64,000 nucleotides of DNA from Cynocephalus volans (taxonomy: Eukaryota > Chordata > Mammalia > Dermoptera > Cynocephalidae): assembly GCF_027409185.1 (NCBI RefSeq), contig NC_084469.1:85533918-85597917 (forward strand), given 5' to 3'. Positions 25,326 to 35,874 of this stretch are shown here, in pieces. The notes under the pieces are model-generated. The model had not been told where the DNA came from. It worked only from the letters and a program-made list of their open reading frames with translations, and searched no databases. Position numbers and translations under genes: made by a program. Within the stretch, counting starts at the first letter, position 1; each line of letters opens with the position of its first letter.

Positions 25326-26293
25326 TCAGAATCAGATTTGTCAGCCACAGAGAAGATAAATGCCAACTTGAAGCCCTGGTTTCTTGCAAGCACCCAGGCT
25401 GATCTGGGATGTACAGAGAGATGTAGAAAAGCCCATCCCTCGACAGCAGCCTAGCTTTCTGAGATGGACCAGATTGTGAGAGATAAGAGAGAAGGCGGCT
25501 TTGGAGCTAACACAGACCTCCATGCACCCTGTATTTTAAAAAAAAAATTGAAAATAGGAGCCTTTAGAGTGATCTTGCTCACCTGCAATCCTTAGCACTT
25601 CCTGCTTCTCTGGTGGAATTTACAAAATGCTAAAGTGCACTCTGCCTCTTGCAAACCTTGTCTTTCACTTCTCTATGCCCCAGTGTGAAGGTCGCAAGTG
25701 GATTCTACCAGCAAACCCTGCCGGATTCGCTTGCAGAGTTTTTTTGCGTTGGTTTTGGTTTTGGTTTTTTTAATGAGTTAGTTGCCAATACTTTAAAATC
25801 AGGAGATTTCACACACACCTCAGATTCTTGATTTCTCTTGAAAAATCAGAAGACCAGGCCACATTGTCCTTGCCTTTCTGTGTAGCAAGGTAGGCCAGGG
25901 CTGATCAGAGGCTGACACCTTGCCGTCTCCCACTCTCCCACACACAGGGCACTGCCCTCTCTGCCATAGCCCCTGCCAGTGGCACGCACCTTACCTACCT
26001 ACTCGGCCCATAGACAGATCACTTCGCAACTTTTCAAAGTATCCCTATTTCTTTCTTAAAAGGCTAAGGAAGTTACCTATCCCCAACAAAACTAATCTCA
26101 CCTCCTAAATTACTAACATCTCTTCTGATCATCTCTAAACTAGGGCTCACATCCTCTTCCCATATGACAAGGCCAGGCGGGCTGGCCCGTGCAGGTGTCC
26201 AGCTGTGACCCCGCGTTGCACGTATCACACCCACCGCACACACCCCGAGGTTCCTGCGGGAGCCAGGACTCTCATGCCAGCTCTGCTGCTTAC

Positions 26294-26340
26294 CTGTGTG
26301 GCTTTAGCCTCTCCGTGCCTCAGTTTCTTCATATGGAAAA
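26294..26340 (-). other. C19orf12: C19orf12 exon 1, 3' end, overlapping a MIR repeat
   Basis: On the minus strand the exon ends CACACAG followed by the strong donor GTAAGCAG. The last 23 bases translate as T-E-R-L-K-P-H-R, then P-A-K after splicing. As I recall it, the human long isoform's N-terminal extension is M-E-R-L-K-S-H-K-P-A-T. Here the human ATG position is ACG (26316-26314) and an in-frame TGA lies two codons upstream, so the long isoform cannot start with AUG. The block AAACTGAGGCACGGAGAGGC is MIR-like, so this exon end appears to be exonised repeat. The exon's 5' limit lies in the CpG island and is not determined. Confidence 0.78.
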
Positions 26341-26359
26341 TGAATACACTAATGGCGTC

Positions 26360-26870
26360 CAGCCTGGCACCGACAGAGTCAAGCTCGGGGCACAGTTCGC
26401 TCGGGGCGCCCCCTCCCCCGGCCGGTGCGGGGCAGGGGCGGCTCCCCGGCCCGGCCCCGCCCTCGGGCGCACCTTTACCTGGACGACAGGCGCGCCGCTG
26501 GGGTCAAAGGCGGGCTCCGCGGCCCCGGGGAGACTGAGGCCCGAAGCTCCCGCCGTCCCCGCCGTCCCCGCCCGGCCCCGGTCCGTCAGCCCCGCGAAGG
26601 GTCGCGCAGGCCGCGGCGGCGGAGGCCCGCGCGCTGGTCCCGCCCTTCCGGTCCGCGGGGCCTTCCGGGTCGAAGGCGCCGGCGCTGCCTGCCGGGCTTT
26701 GCCCTGGAAGTGGGCCCAGCCGCGGGGAGGAGGCCTCGAGGACGCGCCGGCGTCCCCTGCCCCCGCCCCCGCCCCCCGGCCGGGGTCCCACCGGAGCGCG
26801 GCTCTGGAGATGAGTCTCTGCGGCCCCGAGGCTGAGCGCCTTCCCGTCCGGCCCCTGCCACACACCCCAC
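26360..26870 (-). promoter_or_regulatory. C19orf12: CpG-island promoter of C19orf12
   Basis: About 500 bp of very GC-rich, CpG-dense DNA directly upstream of exon 1. It contains tandem GC boxes (CCCCGCCCCCGCCCCCC near 26760) and ETS-like CTTCCGG sites (about 26645 and 26664). No TATA box is placed to suggest a single start. This fits a TATA-less housekeeping promoter. The long open frames on both strands here follow from GC richness, not coding. Confidence 0.88.
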
Positions 26871-27380
26871 CACACGCGTTTTAGACCCGGGTTCCCTTGG
26901 ACCTTCCTCAAGCCTGCAGGGTCCTCCTGGGGGATCCTCCTTGGAGATCCTCTCTCCCTTTGGCCGTCCACTCAGGATCTTCTCAGACCCTCAGGCCTAG
27001 GGGCCCCCTTTTCTCCCCCCAGTCTGGGCACGGGAGAGAGCACAGGGGCATCTGGAGGTCGAAAGTGCTAAGTTAACATGTGGTGAATGGATGGACCAGA
27101 GGCAAATCTCAGCTGCCTCCAGCGCCGGCACAGGGGCCTCTGGGGCTGGGAGTGTGAAAAGGGGCACTGGATCTGCTCCTAGGGTACCAGGGGAGGGGGC
27201 AGGTCTCACTTCCAGGGCAAAGCTGAGGTTGGGGAGCCTCTTAGGAGGGTGCAATAGGCATGAGGGGTGGAGTAACAGAAGGGCCAGGGCCTGTGAAGAT
27301 CTGCCCCTCTCTCCCGTGCCCCCACAGACCCCAGTGCTGGCCTTGAACCATCTCAAATCTGAAAGAGGCTTATGGGGGTT
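26871..27380. other. Upstream flank of the C19orf12 promoter, no gene recognised
   Basis: Moderately GC-rich sequence without clear repeat or exon. Divergent transcription from the CpG island would run through here on the plus strand, but I see no convincing coding frame. Confidence 0.4.
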
Positions 27381-27580
27381 TTCCATGGACCATCCCACTT
27401 AACCTTGACAGCAACTCCGAGAGGAAGACATGGTTGTCATTGTCATATTACAGATGGAAGAACCTAGACACAGAGAGGTCAGTCTGCCCAAGGCCACCCA
27501 GTTAGGAAGTGTCAGGGTGCAGACTCCAGCTGGGGTCTAACTGGCTCAAAGCTCTGGCTTGTGACCTGCACTCTCTGCCT
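27381..27580 (+). mobile_element. MIR SINE
   Basis: Core blocks CACAGAGAGGTCAGTCTGCC and CCAAGGCCACCCAGTTAGGA mark a diverged tRNA-derived MIR in plus orientation. Confidence 0.8.
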
Positions 27581-27640
27581 GGCTTTCTGGGGTGCTGGGG
27601 GCACCCAGAGGACAGGCCACTTTCCCACTACCAGAGTCAC

Positions 27641-28060
27641 TGTATTAGTCCATTTTTGTTACTTATAACAAAGTACACTGAACTGGGTGATTTATAAAGA
27701 AAATGAAATTTATTGCTTACAGTTTCTGAGGCTGAGAAGTCCAAAGTACATCTGGTGGTGGCGACAGTGACCCAGGGGTCTCACATTGCAAGGTGGTGGA
27801 AGCAGAGAAAGCAGAGAGTAGACTCTCCTCTTCTTTTAAATCCCTCAGAACCACACCCCTGACCACCATTTTTAATCCATTCACTACTGCACGGTCCTAC
27901 AATCCAATCACCTCCTCAAGGCTCTGCCCTTCAATTACCATAAAAGGATTTTCCACTCTCTTAACAGTCACAGTGGGGACTAAGTTTCTAATACATAAAA
28001 CTTGGGGGACACAATTCAAGCTTTAGTGAGTTTGGGGGGGACATAATTCAATCCACTACA
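27641..28060 (-). mobile_element. THE1/MST-type MaLR LTR, minus strand
   Basis: The plus strand starts TGTATTAGTCCATTTTTGTT and ends ATTCAATCCACTACA, the reverse complement of an MST-type LTR. The flanks GTCAC (27636-27640) and GTCAT (28061-28065) are a near-perfect 5-bp target duplication. Near the right end, a G-run plus ACA(C/T)AATTCA motif appears twice (about 28003 and 28033), a small internal duplication. Confidence 0.88.
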
Positions 28061-28065
28061 GTCAT

Positions 28066-29514
28066 TTTGATACTTTTGCTCCCCGCTGTCCCCATTGTGA
28101 CAAAGGTCCTAAAGCATCAACCAAAATTTCCCTGACCAGAGTGAAATAACACCATCAGTTCCTGAATAGGAGCTTTTGCTTGAGTTTGGGTGACTTTCAA
28201 GAGTGAAAGTTAACTGAAGCTAAGAACAGCCCAACTTAATGTGGTGTCTTTGGCCTCAGGCCTGGGTGAGGTGCGCTGTTTCTCTGTGGGCAGCTCCCCC
28301 TGGCGGCACATTAGAGAACTGGGCCTGCCTGCTGACTCCTCCAGAGACTGGAAGGAGTGGGGAAAGATGCTGGAAGTGAAGGAAACTTCAAAGTTGGGGC
28401 CCTCTAGAGAAGGCAAGCTGTAAGTTAATGCAAATCTTCAACCGGTCGAAACTTGGGACCTTTATCCTGATGTTAATGAAGTCATAAAGTGATTACATAC
28501 ACTGAAGCCCAGAAGTGTAGCACAGGGTACCACATTCTCCTAATAGCAGCTGGGGACTCCTGCAAAATGGGTGCTGTGAATGAGGCACACAGTGGGCTTT
28601 CCATCATGGCGTGGTAACTATGCATTGGCCCAGCGTACAGCTAATGCTTTCATAATGTTCACAATGACCTTGGGAAAGTTATTCAACATCTCTGTGCCTC
28701 AGTTTCCTCGTCTGGGAAATGACAATAATAATAATGCCTATCTGATAGGGTTCTTCTGAAGATTAGAGGAGTTAATGTGTAGAAATCTAGATTATTCTTG
28801 TCTACATCATAGAGTATGAAAATTAACAGCTTCTCCACAGTCTTGAATGTGAGCCCCATGTGCCCAGAGTAGCAGGAAATCCAATTCCACCCCCGCCCTG
28901 ACAAAGCACTCTATTCCTGATGGGCCCAAGAACCCCCGCAGAGTGCTAGGTTGTGTTCACAGGGCCAGCTGGATCTAGAACACAGAGGGGACCCCTGAGG
29001 CCGGCACTCTACCTCACCCCCCAGCCCTCACTCTTTCCAGAGGCTGAGTGTACCAGCTCTTAACTTACATGGCTCTTTCAGGATAAAGCCACTCACCCAG
29101 TCCCAGGGCTGGATGATCCCATGTGCAGGCCACAGCCATAAACCCTGCAATTTCTTAATATTAGCATGCAAGTAAACTTGGTATCATTTTGAAACCCACA
29201 ATTTTATGGTCAGTGTTCTTTTTTACTTAAAATTACTTTTGAGGAGGCACTAGTCTGTTTAGTGTTTAAGGATTCCCAGGGATCTTGATCCAGCCTCTAG
29301 GCCAGTCATTTCCCCCAAGGCATTCCACACACCCAGGGTGACCAGGTCAGGAGAGGTTCCAACCCACATGCTGGAACCCAGACACTCTTCCTAAAGACCT
29401 CTGAGCCATTAGCCCCAGAGAGATGAGGAATCTCCCCTGGCCCCACCCTTGCCCCAGGATGCATACCATTCCTTCCATATTTTGACTGTTGGGCACACTG
29501 CTGGGCACACCATA
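28066..29514. other. No gene recognised; contains a MIR
   Basis: Unassigned intergenic sequence except a minus-strand MIR at about 28665-28770 (GTGCCTCAGTTTCCTCGTCT). Small frames here lack family similarity. Confidence 0.45.
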
Positions 29515-30282
29515 TGTGTTAACTTGTTCAGGCTACCATAACAAAGTACCACAAACTGGTCGGCTTAAAACAAATTTATTGTCTCACAGTTCTGGAGGCT
29601 AGAAGTCCAAAATCAAGGTGTTAGAAGGGCTGTTCTTGCTATGGTATGGATGTTGGTGTCCACCCCAAATTCATATGTTGAAACTTAATCCCCAATGTGA
29701 TGGTATTAAGAGGTGGGAGGTGATTGGGTCATTAGGGGAGCCCTCATGAGTGGGATTAATAACCCATAAAAGAGGCTTGAAGACCTTTTTGACTCTCCTA
29801 CCATGTGAGGACAGAACCACAAGCTGCCATCTGTAAGATCACCAGATACTGATTCTGCTGGTGCCTTGATCTTGGACTTCCCAGCCACCAGAACTATGAG
29901 AAATCATATCTATTGTTTATAAGTTACCCAATCTATTTTGTTGCAGCAGCCCAAATGGACTAACACTCCCTCTGAAACACAAAAGGAAGATTCCTTCCTT
30001 GTCTCTTCCTAGCTTCTGGTGGTGGTTGTCCAACCGTGGTGTTCCTTGGCTTGCAGCTGTATCTCTGCCTCTTGCCACATGGCACTCTCCTATGTCTGTG
30101 TCTATGTTAACATTTTCCTCTTTTTATAAGAACACAAGTCATATTGGATTAAGGGCCCACCCTAATAACCTCCTCTTAACTTGATTACATCTGTAAAGAC
30201 CCTATTTCCAAATAAGGTCACATTCACAGTGACAGGGTTAAAACTTTGTATCTTTTCGGGTAATACAATTCAACTCATAACA
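29515..30282 (-). mobile_element. MLT1-type MaLR LTR, minus strand, split by a second LTR
   Basis: The left part (29515-29636) contains GGCTACCATAACAAAGTACC and TCACAGTTCTGGAGGCTAGA. The right part (29966-30282) contains CTATTTCCAAATAAGGTCAC and ends at AACTCATAACA. Together they make one reverse-oriented MLT1-like LTR interrupted by the plus-strand LTR at 29637-29965. Confidence 0.85.
29637..29965 (+). mobile_element. MST-type LTR nested in an MLT1 LTR
   Basis: It begins near TGCTATGGTATGGATG and has family blocks TTCATATGTTGAAACTTAAT and GGTGATTGGGTCATTAGGGG. It ends ATGGACTAACA, after which the outer LTR resumes. It is younger than the outer element by nesting. Confidence 0.85.
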
Positions 30283-30539
30283 CCAGGTACTCAACAAATG
30301 CCAGCTGTGATTATTATAATCCGAGCATGTGCATGGTACACGCACATCCACTCCATGGCACGATAAAAATAGCCTCAGGCCAGGCCTGTGTCGAGATTGT
30401 TGTGTACAGAGAGACTTTGCAGCCACCTGCCTTTAGTCTTGGGATCGCTTAATTCTGAAAGGGTTGTCGAGGGACAAGGTGGCTTTGGGACTAGTAATAT
30501 CTCATTCCAGTTTTCATCACTGTTCTTCTAAATAATTAA

Positions 30540-30745
30540 TTGATCTTCTTCCTTGGTGTTTACATCCTTCAAATATTTGTAGACGGTTATCGTGTCCCCT
30601 TAGTCCTCACTTAGCACCACTCTCCATATTTGCTGTAGTGTTTGTGTTCTCATCATTGTCATTATTATTATTATTTCTTCCCGGCACACTGTCTTTGTCC
30701 CTCAGCCACCATCATCATTCTGTGAATTTCCTCCAGGTTCCCAGC
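30540..30745. mobile_element. Possible CR1/L3-type ancient LINE trace
   Basis: TTTGTAGACGGTTATCGTGT followed by a CCCTTAGTCCTC block resembles the 3' region shared by CR1/L3-type LINEs and their SINE partners. Divergence is high. Confidence 0.35.
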
Positions 30746-30954
30746 CTTTCAAGTGCCAACTCACCCAGGATGGAACATTAGAAGTCAGTAGTGGTAATGA
30801 GGGATGGCTTGCGGGCCTTCTGGTCCCCTACTCCTCTCAAATTCTCATCAGTTTCCGCAAAGCCACATTAAATAAATAGACTTGCTAAGTGAAAACAGTG
30901 TGCTTACAGTACAAATGCAGCTTCCGGACAAATCCCCCAGCCCCTGCTCCCAAC

Positions 30955-31070
30955 CAGATACTCCTCAATTTCCTCAACTGCAAAATGAGGATAAGAAATC
31001 CCTGCTCTCAACCTGGGATTACTGTGAAGCCTACATGAGGAAGAGTCGAAAAGTGCTTTGTAAACCACAA
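30955..31070 (-). mobile_element. MIR SINE
   Basis: AATTTCCTCAACTGCAAAAT and a following TGTGAAG/AGTGCTTTGTAAAC end are the reverse-complement MIR pattern. Confidence 0.7.
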
Positions 31071-31878
31071 AGTGGGGAGGGTGGCACTACTAGTAATGCC
31101 TTCGACATATGATTGAATTTCTGCAAAACATTCCAGGGGTCAGCCATTCTACAAAGCTAGAAATTCAAAGTTAAAATATACAAATGAACTTGATAGAGCT
31201 CAGATTCACCCTAAAATCTGTCTATTGAAAGAATATACAGCGATGCCCTACTTAAAATCTACTAATAGATTTTAGTATTCCAAATAAAGTGTGGAACTTG
31301 GAGCTGAGTGGGCCCTTGGAAACATGTTACAGATGGTCCTGAGGGGACTTTGGAAGGTTACGCTGCTATAAATTTTTTTTTAAAAAATCCACCTTGTCTC
31401 CCATTTCAGATCTTGCTAAAGAGTTCTTCTGTACTTGGAAGACTTATTTTCAGTCTGAGAAGAATGATTTTCAATGGTTCTGTTGAACATGCAATTCTCA
31501 TGCAAGTATTTCTATAATTATCCTGTTTCAGTTATAATACAGTTTCTGGAACAATAGGACTTTTATTGTATTGCCATATCTGTTATAATAGATGTTTTAT
31601 TACAGAAAATTATGGTAGAGTCACTATTACGATTCTGAAGTTTTTATTTCAAATTGCTCATAGGATGGAAATTCTTTCTTCAAGTAGTTTTTACTTTCAT
31701 GCTGCTTTGGATTTTTTTTGACTTTTGTTTTTGTTATTTTTCTTTGGAAATCTGGTCTGTTTGAGATTTTGTACAAAGGCAGCTTTCTTTTGCTCCAATA
31801 TACATAATGTGAAATTACCCCAGTTTTTCGTTTGCTAGTTAGCTTGTGATACACAGTTTTTAAAAATGTCATCTAGAT

Positions 31879-31914
<36 letters not shown>

Positions 31915-32490
31915 TAATTTATTAAATTCTTGCCAAAGAAATTCCCATAAACCTTGTATTAAATGAAGCTGATAAACCATATCTTGAGAAAGAATAAATA
32001 ATATTAGTGACAGTGACAATAGAGATGTTGAAACTTCAGGTGCATTCAGGCTAGATACGATCCTGTTTCAGGTGGTTGCCCTGTCCCAGAGAAGAATGGG
32101 GGCTGGGGTGTTTCTCGGTTAAATTACAGCCTCCAGACCCCCCAGCTGTTGGATACTAAGCTTGTATTCGGAAGCACGTTTGCCGACTCCAAGAGCAATA
32201 GTCTTAGCCTTCCGGAAGATACCACCTCTGGGGAAAGGTGATTCTCAAATCTCGAACATCAGGTCCAGCTTTAGGCCCAGTCAACCTTTCCACAATGGAA
32301 GGACTTGAGGACTATGAAAGGACCCAGCATATCTGCCCACAGCAGCTCAGCACCATCAGAGCCAGCCTCTGAGTTTAGCTACTATTTTCATACATTCCTG
32401 TTGAAACACATTCCCGGGGCTTAGAGTCTAGAACTGCTGACGGAGGAACAAGTCCTGGGCCCTGAAAAGAACAGAGGCTTCCTAGTTACA
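31071..32490. other. AT-rich stretch without a gene; (TA)n at 31883-31911
   Basis: No exon or clear family. A perfect TA run of about 14 units is at 31883-31911. A short perfect hairpin AAAATCTA-CTAA-TAGATTTT lies near 31253-31272. Confidence 0.5.
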
Positions 32491-32499
32491 GAGTCATTG

Positions 32500-32640
32500 G
32501 TTAGACAGAGCTCCTCAGTTTTCAGATTTCTTAGGCTCCTCAGGAAATAGATGAAAGGACTTGCCCAAGATCACACTCTTAGTACCAGAATCAAACAACA
32601 CTCCAAGCCTCTGGGCCTCCCAGCCTCTGTTCTTCCCATT
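32500..32640 (+). mobile_element. MIR SINE
   Basis: GGACTTGCCCAAGATCACAC and the upstream GAAATAGATGAAA block match a diverged MIR core. Confidence 0.7.
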
Positions 32641-33384
32641 AACACAAGCTCTGGCAGGAACTGGGAGGGTACTGTGAGTTGGGGGATTTGCATTGGGTGC
32701 CCGGTGCTTTTGGAAGGCAGGAAGGCTGTGGGGTAAACACACACACACTTTCTAAATATGGAGAGACTCAGAAGAGAAAACTTCAGAGAATCCTCCAGCA
32801 CGGAGAACACTGATAGTTTGGAGCTTCCAGAAGAGAGGCACCTGGGAACTCACAAAGCTTCTTTTGAGGCTCAGCCGCATGGGGAGGTGGGTCTCACCTT
32901 GTCGCCTACTCTATCCCCATTCCCACCCTACAGCCGGCTGTCTGCTGCAAAATTTCGGCTACCTTGGGGGAGCACACTTCAGACTTGAGGATGAAAACCA
33001 ATGTGGAAGGGACCTGCTTTGCACACATTCGTTCTTCAGTCCCCCTTGCTGGGACCCTTTCTGTTATGAAAGCAGGGAGATCCCGTGTTCCCATCGATGC
33101 TTACCGGCTGGAAGATCTCAGGTACATGATGCTCAGTTCACCTCAGTGTTCAGGCCCTGAATAGGGTGACTTTGGGGCAATAGATTATCCTCAGCAGTGT
33201 CCATGGGTTGGGAATTTGAGGGTGCCGAGTGGAGTGGACGCCCAGCACCCCCAATAGCCATTTCTTCCGGGAGAGAGGGGAGCTCCCCAGCCGAGGCTCC
33301 AGCAGGTGCCAGGCCCTAAACCCTCTCTCCTCCGTCGTCTAAATCCCCGCCGCAGGATTTTTCTTTTCAGGGGCTGTCACGCTT

Positions 33385-33850
33385 TGCAGGGGGAGCAGCG
33401 CAGGTCCCCACGCAGAGCCTGCGGCGCGCCCGGAGCAGCGCGCAGTGCAGCGGGAGGCGCTCGCTCGCCCGCTGGCGCGGCGGAGATTGGCTCCGGGGAT
33501 CAGCGGCCCACGCTTTAGCGGCGGTCCTGCCGGTGCCAGCGGCTCGCAGACAGTGATCTGAGCGAGCCAAGTGGTTCCTCTCAAGTAAGCTCCTCAAAAT
33601 ATCTGCGGAAACCTCCAAGATTACAGCGCCCACACAATGGGAGCAAAGCGGCTTCCAGTAATGCGGCAGACAATAGGGCGCGGGGAAGGAAGAGGCCGGC
33701 GGGCCGGGGCCACCCCGGCGCCCGCACGCACGTGCACCCGGCCCCGCCGCGCCCCGCTTTGCAGATCTTGTTGCTCCACCCCTAAAACAAAGGCCCTGAG
33801 CCCCATCTATGCGGGGCGGGGGAGGGCATGCAAAGCGAGCGAGACAAAGG
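33385..33850. promoter_or_regulatory. Isolated CpG-rich block with no assigned gene
   Basis: Two CpG-dense segments (about 33395-33540 and 33660-33840) contain GGCGCGCC-like, GCGCG and CACGCACGTGCAC sequence, far above the local background. It lies about 6.5 kb upstream of the C19orf12 island. A splice-donor-like TCAAGTAAGC at 33579-33588 and AATAAA hexamers at about 34006-34016 and 34058 would permit a plus-strand transcript, but none is demonstrated. Confidence 0.5.
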
Positions 33851-33854
33851 GCTC

Positions 33855-34120
33855 AGCCCTGCCGACGCCAGCAGTGGGGAAGTCATTAAGCACGAAGGAA
33901 ATACTGTATGTGGATTTGAGCAAATCTGAAACGCTCTCAACAATGCCCGCTGTTTGCACCGAGCTGCTTTCTGCTAAGTTTCATCAAGCCATTTGCATGC
34001 TATTTCAATAAAATAAATGAAGTATGGCCCAGGTTTGTTTTTGTTTTATTTACATAAAATAAAGTCTTCCTTTCCGTTATTATCGAGATAAATCAGCCCC
34101 AGGCAGGATGCCCAGCGGAC
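33855..34120. other. Possible conserved non-coding element beside the CpG block
   Basis: Repeat-free AT-rich sequence with a perfect octamer ATTTGCAT (in CATTTGCATGCTATTTC), a GAGATAA GATA-type site and TCATTAAGC. The density of motif-like words and lack of repeats suggest constraint. This is inference only. Confidence 0.3.
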
Positions 34121-34438
34121 TAAGGGAAGCTGACCTCCCAGCCAGACCCCAGCTTCCTTTTTGCTGAGCGGCGTAGCAGCTCCCAGGAAACCCTTCATTA
34201 TTTCTGGCTGTTCACCTTGGCTGTGGGAATAAACTAGAGCTTCAACCCTCGGGCTTTCTTAGGCCTGCATTTCTTGCTATGGAAGAGCCAGGATTTTTAT
34301 GCAGGAGGGGGCCCAGGGGCAACAAAGTAGTTGGAAGGGGCTGGAGGGTAAGGGGTTTCTCTTAAAATTGTATTTGCGAAGCAAACACACTATTTACTAA
34401 AGTGTCATGTTGCAACTTTTTGAAAAGGTAATATTTTC

Positions 34439-34616
34439 AGGGCCTGCCCGGCTCACTTGGGAGAGTGTGGTGCTGATAACACCAAGGCCAGGGGTTCGGA
34501 TCCCTATATAGGGATGGCCGGTTAGCTCACTTGGGAGAGCATGGTGCTGACAACACCAAGTCAAGGGTTAAGATCCCCTTACCGGTCATCTTTAAAAAAA
34601 AAAAAAGAAAGAAAAA
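34439..34616 (+). mobile_element. Dimeric tRNA-Ile-derived SINE with 17-bp target duplication
   Basis: Head-to-tail dimer with an A-rich tail containing GAAA units. The exact direct repeat GAAAAGGTAATATTTTC lies at 34422-34438 and 34617-34633. Confidence 0.96.
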
Positions 34617-34689
34617 GAAAAGGTAATATTTTCTAAAATTCAGTTTCTAAACTTTATGTAAGACTGAGAAAATGGCAATAGTTGGTATT

Positions 34690-35180
34690 AAGGAACAGCA
34701 TCATTTATTATTGTGCTTAACAAATTATTTCAAACCTTTGTGGCTTAAGACAGCTAAACATGTATTATCTCTGGCCACTTCTGTGGGTCGGGAATTTGGG
34801 ACTGCGTTAGCTGGATGGCTCTGTCATGAGGTTGCGGTCATCCGTAGGGGTACTCGGGGCTGGAGGATGTGCTTCCACGATGGCTCGCTCCTGTGGCTGG
34901 CAAGCTGGTCCTGGCTCCTGGTAATGAGGCTTCAGTGCTTCCAAGACGGGCTTCTCCACAGAGCCACTTGAGCATTCTCGGGATTAAAAAGCCGACTTCC
35001 TCCAGAGGGAACGCCCCAAGAAGCAAAACAGAAGCCTCAATATCTTTGTGATCTAGCTTTGAAAGTCACACACCATCACTTCATCACCCTATCGTTTACA
35101 CAGTCCAGCGTTTGTCAGGAGGGCAGGAGTACTCTCAGGCGTGGCTCATCTGCAGCCAGCTCAGAGGCTAGTTACCACAA
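34690..35180 (+). repeat. Old mammal-wide interspersed repeat
   Basis: Blocks TGTGGGTCGGGAATTTGGGA and GAGCCACTTGAGCATTCTCG are familiar from a common LTR-like mammalian repeat, but I cannot name the family safely. Confidence 0.5.
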
Positions 35181-35475
35181 ATGAATATCAGTAATATGAT
35201 TTGGCAGGGGTTTTTTGACGGTCTTGAGGGGAGTTCTGTATGGTTACAGCCATCATTTCTTATTTGTCTTTCTGGTCCATGCAAACTAAAGTGGTCGGTT
35301 TACCTTTAATGATATCCTAAACCAACAAACATGGACTCAGGGCCCTCTTGATGCCAGCTCTTCTGCCAAACTGGGGAATAGAACAGTGGCCAAGAGAGAT
35401 AAGCTCCCCCTCTTGGGTCCCTGACGTTCCAAAGAAAACGTAAGTGAACAAGCGAACATAGCAATTAGGATTTCC

Positions 35476-35874
35476 TGTGGGTTGGATGTCCCCCCAAAGC
35501 TTATTGAGGCTTAATCCCCACTGACAATGTTAAGAGGGTGAGAAATCCTCTTATGGTATTTGAAAGGTGGGGCTTTAAAGAGATGATTAGATTGTGAGGG
35601 CTGTGTCCTCTGAATGGATTAATCCATGGATGGGTGGTGACGGGTGTGGTTCTGATGGCTTTAAAAGGACGGGCGGGCGTATGAGAAGCTCTCTCTCTAG
35701 CTCCACCATCTGCCAGGTGAGACCCTCCCTCGCTGTGTAAGGCAGGCCCTCATCAGATGTGTTCCCTGGATGGTGGATTCCCAGCTTCTGAAACTGAAAG
35801 CAATAAATATTGTTCCTTTACAAATAACCTGTTTCAGGTGTTTCTGTTATAAGCAACAGAAACAGACTAATACA
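35476..35874 (+). mobile_element. MaLR (MST/THE1-type) solo LTR
   Basis: Starts TGTGGGTTGGATGTCCCCCC and ends AACAGACTAATACA with an AATAAA near the 3' end. It is diverged relative to the copies at 47480 and 49345. Confidence 0.82.

Noticed and set aside
26189..26884. Long frames on both strands over the CpG island (up to 231 codons)
   Set aside because: GC-rich DNA is poor in stop codons. Compositions are Pro/Arg/Gly/Ala-rich with no family similarity, and the region is the C19orf12 promoter.
33637..34011. 124-codon frame after the orphan CpG block as a new protein
   Set aside because: No known domain and an Arg/Pro/Ala-rich start from GC-rich DNA. Kept only as part of a possible transcript in the findings.
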